Assembly: GCA_036365455.1 (NCBI GenBank) | Contig: JAWQUS010000025.1 | Location: 24,526,001 to 24,590,000, forward strand | DNA length: 64,000 nt | Origin: Macrosoma leucophasiata | Lineage: Eukaryota; Arthropoda; Insecta; Lepidoptera; Hedylidae | Direction: 5' to 3' | Shown: piece by piece, positions 61,444 to 64,000 of the stretch | Layout of the letters: each line of letters starts with the position of its first letter | How positions within the stretch are numbered: the stretch's first letter is position 1 | The notes under the pieces: generated by a model | Told to the model about the DNA's origin: nothing | Databases searched by the model: none | What the model saw: only the letters and a program-made list of their open reading frames with translations | Program-made: the position numbers and the translations under genes

Positions 61444-61738
61444 ACTGGTGGTAGAGTTCCAGTGATGGAGCTCGTGGGAGTAGGAACCACAGCATTACAT
61501 ATTCAAAGTACTCGCCGCAAAATGGTAGTAGGATTCAGTGCTATCGTGTTCCGGTCAGATAGTAGATAATTTTCGGCCTTGTGATTACCGGCACAGAGGC
61601 ATGTTAACTTGGAGTCAGGAGTTGCAGGAACGCACATTGCATATATTTGATTTTTTTATGTAGATATCTATAGGTCAGTATTCACTTCACATCAATGCAA
61701 CCTGTATGCCTGTTTGCAATTTTATGACATAAAAAAAC
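61444..61738 (+). mobile_element. SINE-A copy (full length, diverged)
   Basis: Lies 28 bp after the putative stop codon of the two-exon ORF. Many substitutions, so an older copy. Confidence 0.8.
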
Positions 61739-61849
61739 CTAATTAACACTAAAGAGTGTTATGTGCTATGCCCTCGGGATTGAGTTAAACAATGTTCAGT
61801 AAGTTGATATCACACTTGTTAGGTGCAAAACATACATTATAAAAACATA

Positions 61850-61992
61850 CCCCCTTATTAGACGTATTTTAGCTAAAGTGTTGCTAATCTCTCCTTTGTC
61901 TTTTTCTATCCTGCACATTTGACAATGCAACTGACAAAGACTAAGCATTCTATAGCTAAAACGTATCTGATATACGTTTATGAATGAGGGGG
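61850..61992 (+). mobile_element. MITE family 1, copy 3
   Basis: 143 bp. The left end has lost part of the inverted repeat (cccccttattagacgta). Same orientation as 8646-8791. Confidence 0.83.
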
Positions 61993-62106
61993 ATAGTCTT
62001 TATGCTCTAAATTACTCTAAAATATCAGTGAATTTATTATTAAAATGCAATGTGCTGCCTCATTTATTCATTCTTCATATTTTTGTTTTACAAGGAGCTA
62101 CGAAAA

Positions 62107-62331
62107 GGTTAGAATCCCACTGCAGAATCATTTCGATCATTACAATCGATGAAGTGGACGATACTATAATGAAAAAACAAGAAAAAAAAATCAGTCCCAA
62201 AAAAAATACTTGCGGTCAAATTTTGATATGCTGCCTAGTGGATATAATGTTTTCTAGATAATAAATAAGCGTATAACATAAGTTTGCAGCATTTCTGGAT
62301 GAACGAATGATTCTGTAGTGGGATCCTAACC
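62107..62331 (+). mobile_element. MITE family 2, full copy
   Basis: 225 bp with ~28-bp inverted ends (GGTTAGAATCCCACTGCAGA and the complement of GGTTAGGATCCCACTACAGA). The internal frame at 61980-62261 is not conserved in the other copy. No target duplication is clear. Confidence 0.8.
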
Positions 62332-62831
62332 TAGAAACTCTGAACAAATCACACATGCGTTTTAGTTTGCTTTATCATTCCAAAGCCAAACAGAATAGTT
62401 AACAAATGGGAGGAACATCAAACAAGTGAACTTTTAAACCAACCACTATTGATTTAAATCTCAAAGTTTCTTCTTAGTTGCTCTATTACACTTTGGAGTC
62501 GAAACCACGAAAGTACTACAATTTGAGTTAGTTTAAACCAATTGAACGCTGGTGCAGCGAAACTGCAAGCCAGGTTCAATGTTGAAATAAGCAACATGTT
62601 TACAAAATTTGCAACCACAATAAAGTTCGATCGCTCGTTGCCAACAAAGTTCAAAAACCGGTGGTTTCTAACGAGTTGCAAATAAAATTTGCTGTTTCAT
62701 AGCGGCTGAAGTTCCGAACAAGTTGCTGTTATACTTTTACATGTCGCTCGAAGTTTGCAACTCGCGTCGTATAAGATAAACTCTGTCATAAGAATAAACC
62801 TTTTGCTATAAATCAATAGGTTAATTTTTTT
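62332..62831. other. Unassigned stretch
   Basis: Repeated short words such as gttgcaa and aagttc, but no clear repeat unit or gene. Confidence 0.35.
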
Positions 62832-63103
62832 GAAGCGCGAAATGCCCCGCGGCTTGTGTAGATTGTAAGCGATCTACTCGGTTAAGCGATACGGGCACGG
62901 TCGGGTGTGTGATGAATGACAAATTAAAATGCGCGTTTCCGTGCTTTGGAGGGCACGTTAAGCCGTCGGACCCGGTTACTATCGATGGATAGCAGTCGTA
63001 AAACCTTGTCGAAGGCCTTATGAGCGGTTTGAAAACATCCGACAGCGGGTTGGCCACTAACCAGTATCTCCAGCAACCCGTTTTGGAGCAGCGTGATGGA
63101 GTA
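62832..63103 (+). repeat. SINE-like repeat (family F), 3'-truncated
   Basis: Matches 53011 onward from gcgcgaaatgccccgcggct to gagcagcgtgatggagtaag, then is cut where the LINE begins. The tail block with caaaaaggggagag is missing. Confidence 0.78.
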
Positions 63104-64000
63104 AGACGTACCCGGGCGCTGATTGCGGAAGTGACCATCAAAATGGCAGAAATGAGCATAAGATTGAAGCGGTGCCATAGATCAATTGCAAAACCCCTAA
63201 GACCACCAAAGCCGCTAGAACTACTTGCTTTTAAGGAGAATTTCGAGAGAAAAGCATCAGAGCTCACGATAAATGTAAATAGCAACATAGACGAAAACTG
63301 GACGGCGGTCAAAGAGGTAATTCTGTCAGCGCGGAAAAAGACACAAAGCTCAGAGTCAGACTACCCGAAGAAGGCATGGATTACAGAGGAAACATGGAAG
63401 ACTATCAGAGAAAGCAAGGCACTACTCGCAGGAGTGTCAAATGTAAAACATGCCGAATATAACTCGTTATCAGCTCTAGTCCAACGTCTCTGTCGCAGAG
63501 ACCACAACCAATATCTTAATTCTATCTGTCAGGATATTGAGGATCATGCGCAACATCTGCATACTAAGGACTTGTTTCTGAAGGTGAAAACCATTACTCG
63601 GGACTTCAAGGTAAAAACCTGGGCCGTTGAAGACGCAGTTGGAAGTCTATTAACCGACATAGATTTTATCTTATAGTGGTGGCGCTCTTATTGTGAAGGT
63701 CTGTATGCTGTTGACAGAATATCGGATTGTGCGGCTATATCAGAGAATCAGCAGGATATGGAATCTCTTATCCTAGAGACGGAAATTAGAGATGCGTTGC
63801 AAAAACTCAAGATGAATAAGTCAGCCGGTAGATACAAAATATTCGCTGAAGAATTAAAATACCTTGGGGATATAGAAGTGACGATCTTACGAGATTTATG
63901 TAACCAGGTCTGGCGAATAGGCAAATGGCCAACTGACTGGAAACAGTCTTTACTAATCCCGATCCACAAGAAAGGATCAACAAAAACTTGTGGAAATTAT
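63104..64000 (+). pseudogene. 5'-truncated LINE ORF2 with one amber codon, runs off the window
   Basis: From 63104 the frame encodes the linker between endonuclease and RT seen in RTE-like LINEs (AWITEETWKTIRESKALLAG, RRDHNQYLNSICQDIEDHAQ). It reaches TAG at 63674-63676. The same frame then continues without further stops to 64000, encoding WWRSYCEGLYAV and the start of the RT (KLKMNKSAG, WPTDWKQSLLIPIHKKGSTK). CAG to TAG is the simplest change. The endonuclease is absent, so the copy was also 5'-truncated on insertion. The nominal ATG at 63020 lies inside the family F SINE and is not the natural start. Confidence 0.85.

Overview
The window looks like gene-poor, AT-rich insect DNA, most likely from a moth or butterfly (Lepidoptera). 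The reasons are the repeat content: short Helitrons ending in CTAG with GC-rich ends of the gcgggcaacagctag type, RTE-like 3' ends of the 'cagcagtggacatctttcg' type, tRNA-headed SINEs, and Ty3/gypsy and BEL/Pao LTR elements of the kind common in insects. There is no operon-like layout, rRNA cluster or CRISPR array, and I recognise no conserved host gene. The sequence reads as intergenic or long-intron DNA filled with layered transposon insertions. Species-level assignment is not possible by eye.

Layout. 0-19 kb: AT-rich background carrying small MITEs, a GC-rich retrocopy at about 2.0-2.6 kb with a 14-bp target duplication, a local three-unit duplication (3.4-5.5 kb), several Helitrons, a tRNA-like repeat cluster (9.2-11.3 kb), 5'-truncated LINE tails, and many copies of one ~285-bp SINE-like family (here 'SINE-A'). 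19.1-24.6 kb: a complete, young Ty3/gypsy element (two 220-bp LTRs with one difference) of CsRn1-like type: tRNA-Trp-type primer site, CHCC Gag finger, intact gag and pol, and a third small ORF in the env position that predicts a myristoylated single-pass membrane protein. 25-43 kb: more SINEs, LINE tails, a 134-bp-arm foldback containing an exon-like core (34.9-35.3 kb), a nested MITE/SINE complex (37.0-38.3 kb) and a three-copy local repeat (38.7-40.3 kb). 43.9-49.9 kb: a BEL/Pao element on the minus strand, inserted in a Helitron, with near-identical LTRs and a 5-bp target duplication, but a single in-frame stop close to the end of its integrase region. 50-64 kb: further SINEs, MITEs and LINE fragments, ending in a 5'-truncated LINE that runs off the right edge and has one internal amber codon.

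Possible host coding DNA is scarce. The best leads are a two-exon ORF at 60,891-61,416 (120 aa, two hydrophobic segments), a 74-aa ORF with two CxxC motifs at 49,971-50,195, and two short exon-like segments with good splice signals (35,051-35,115 and 54,573-54,624). All are unconfirmed.

How the parts relate: the autonomous LINE whose tail ends ...ggcgtgaag(a)tac (family B) and a tRNA-headed SINE (family C) share their 3' ends, which suggests that the LINE machinery mobilised the SINE. SINE-A copies repeatedly insert beside or into one another, and nested insertions give a relative age order at several loci.
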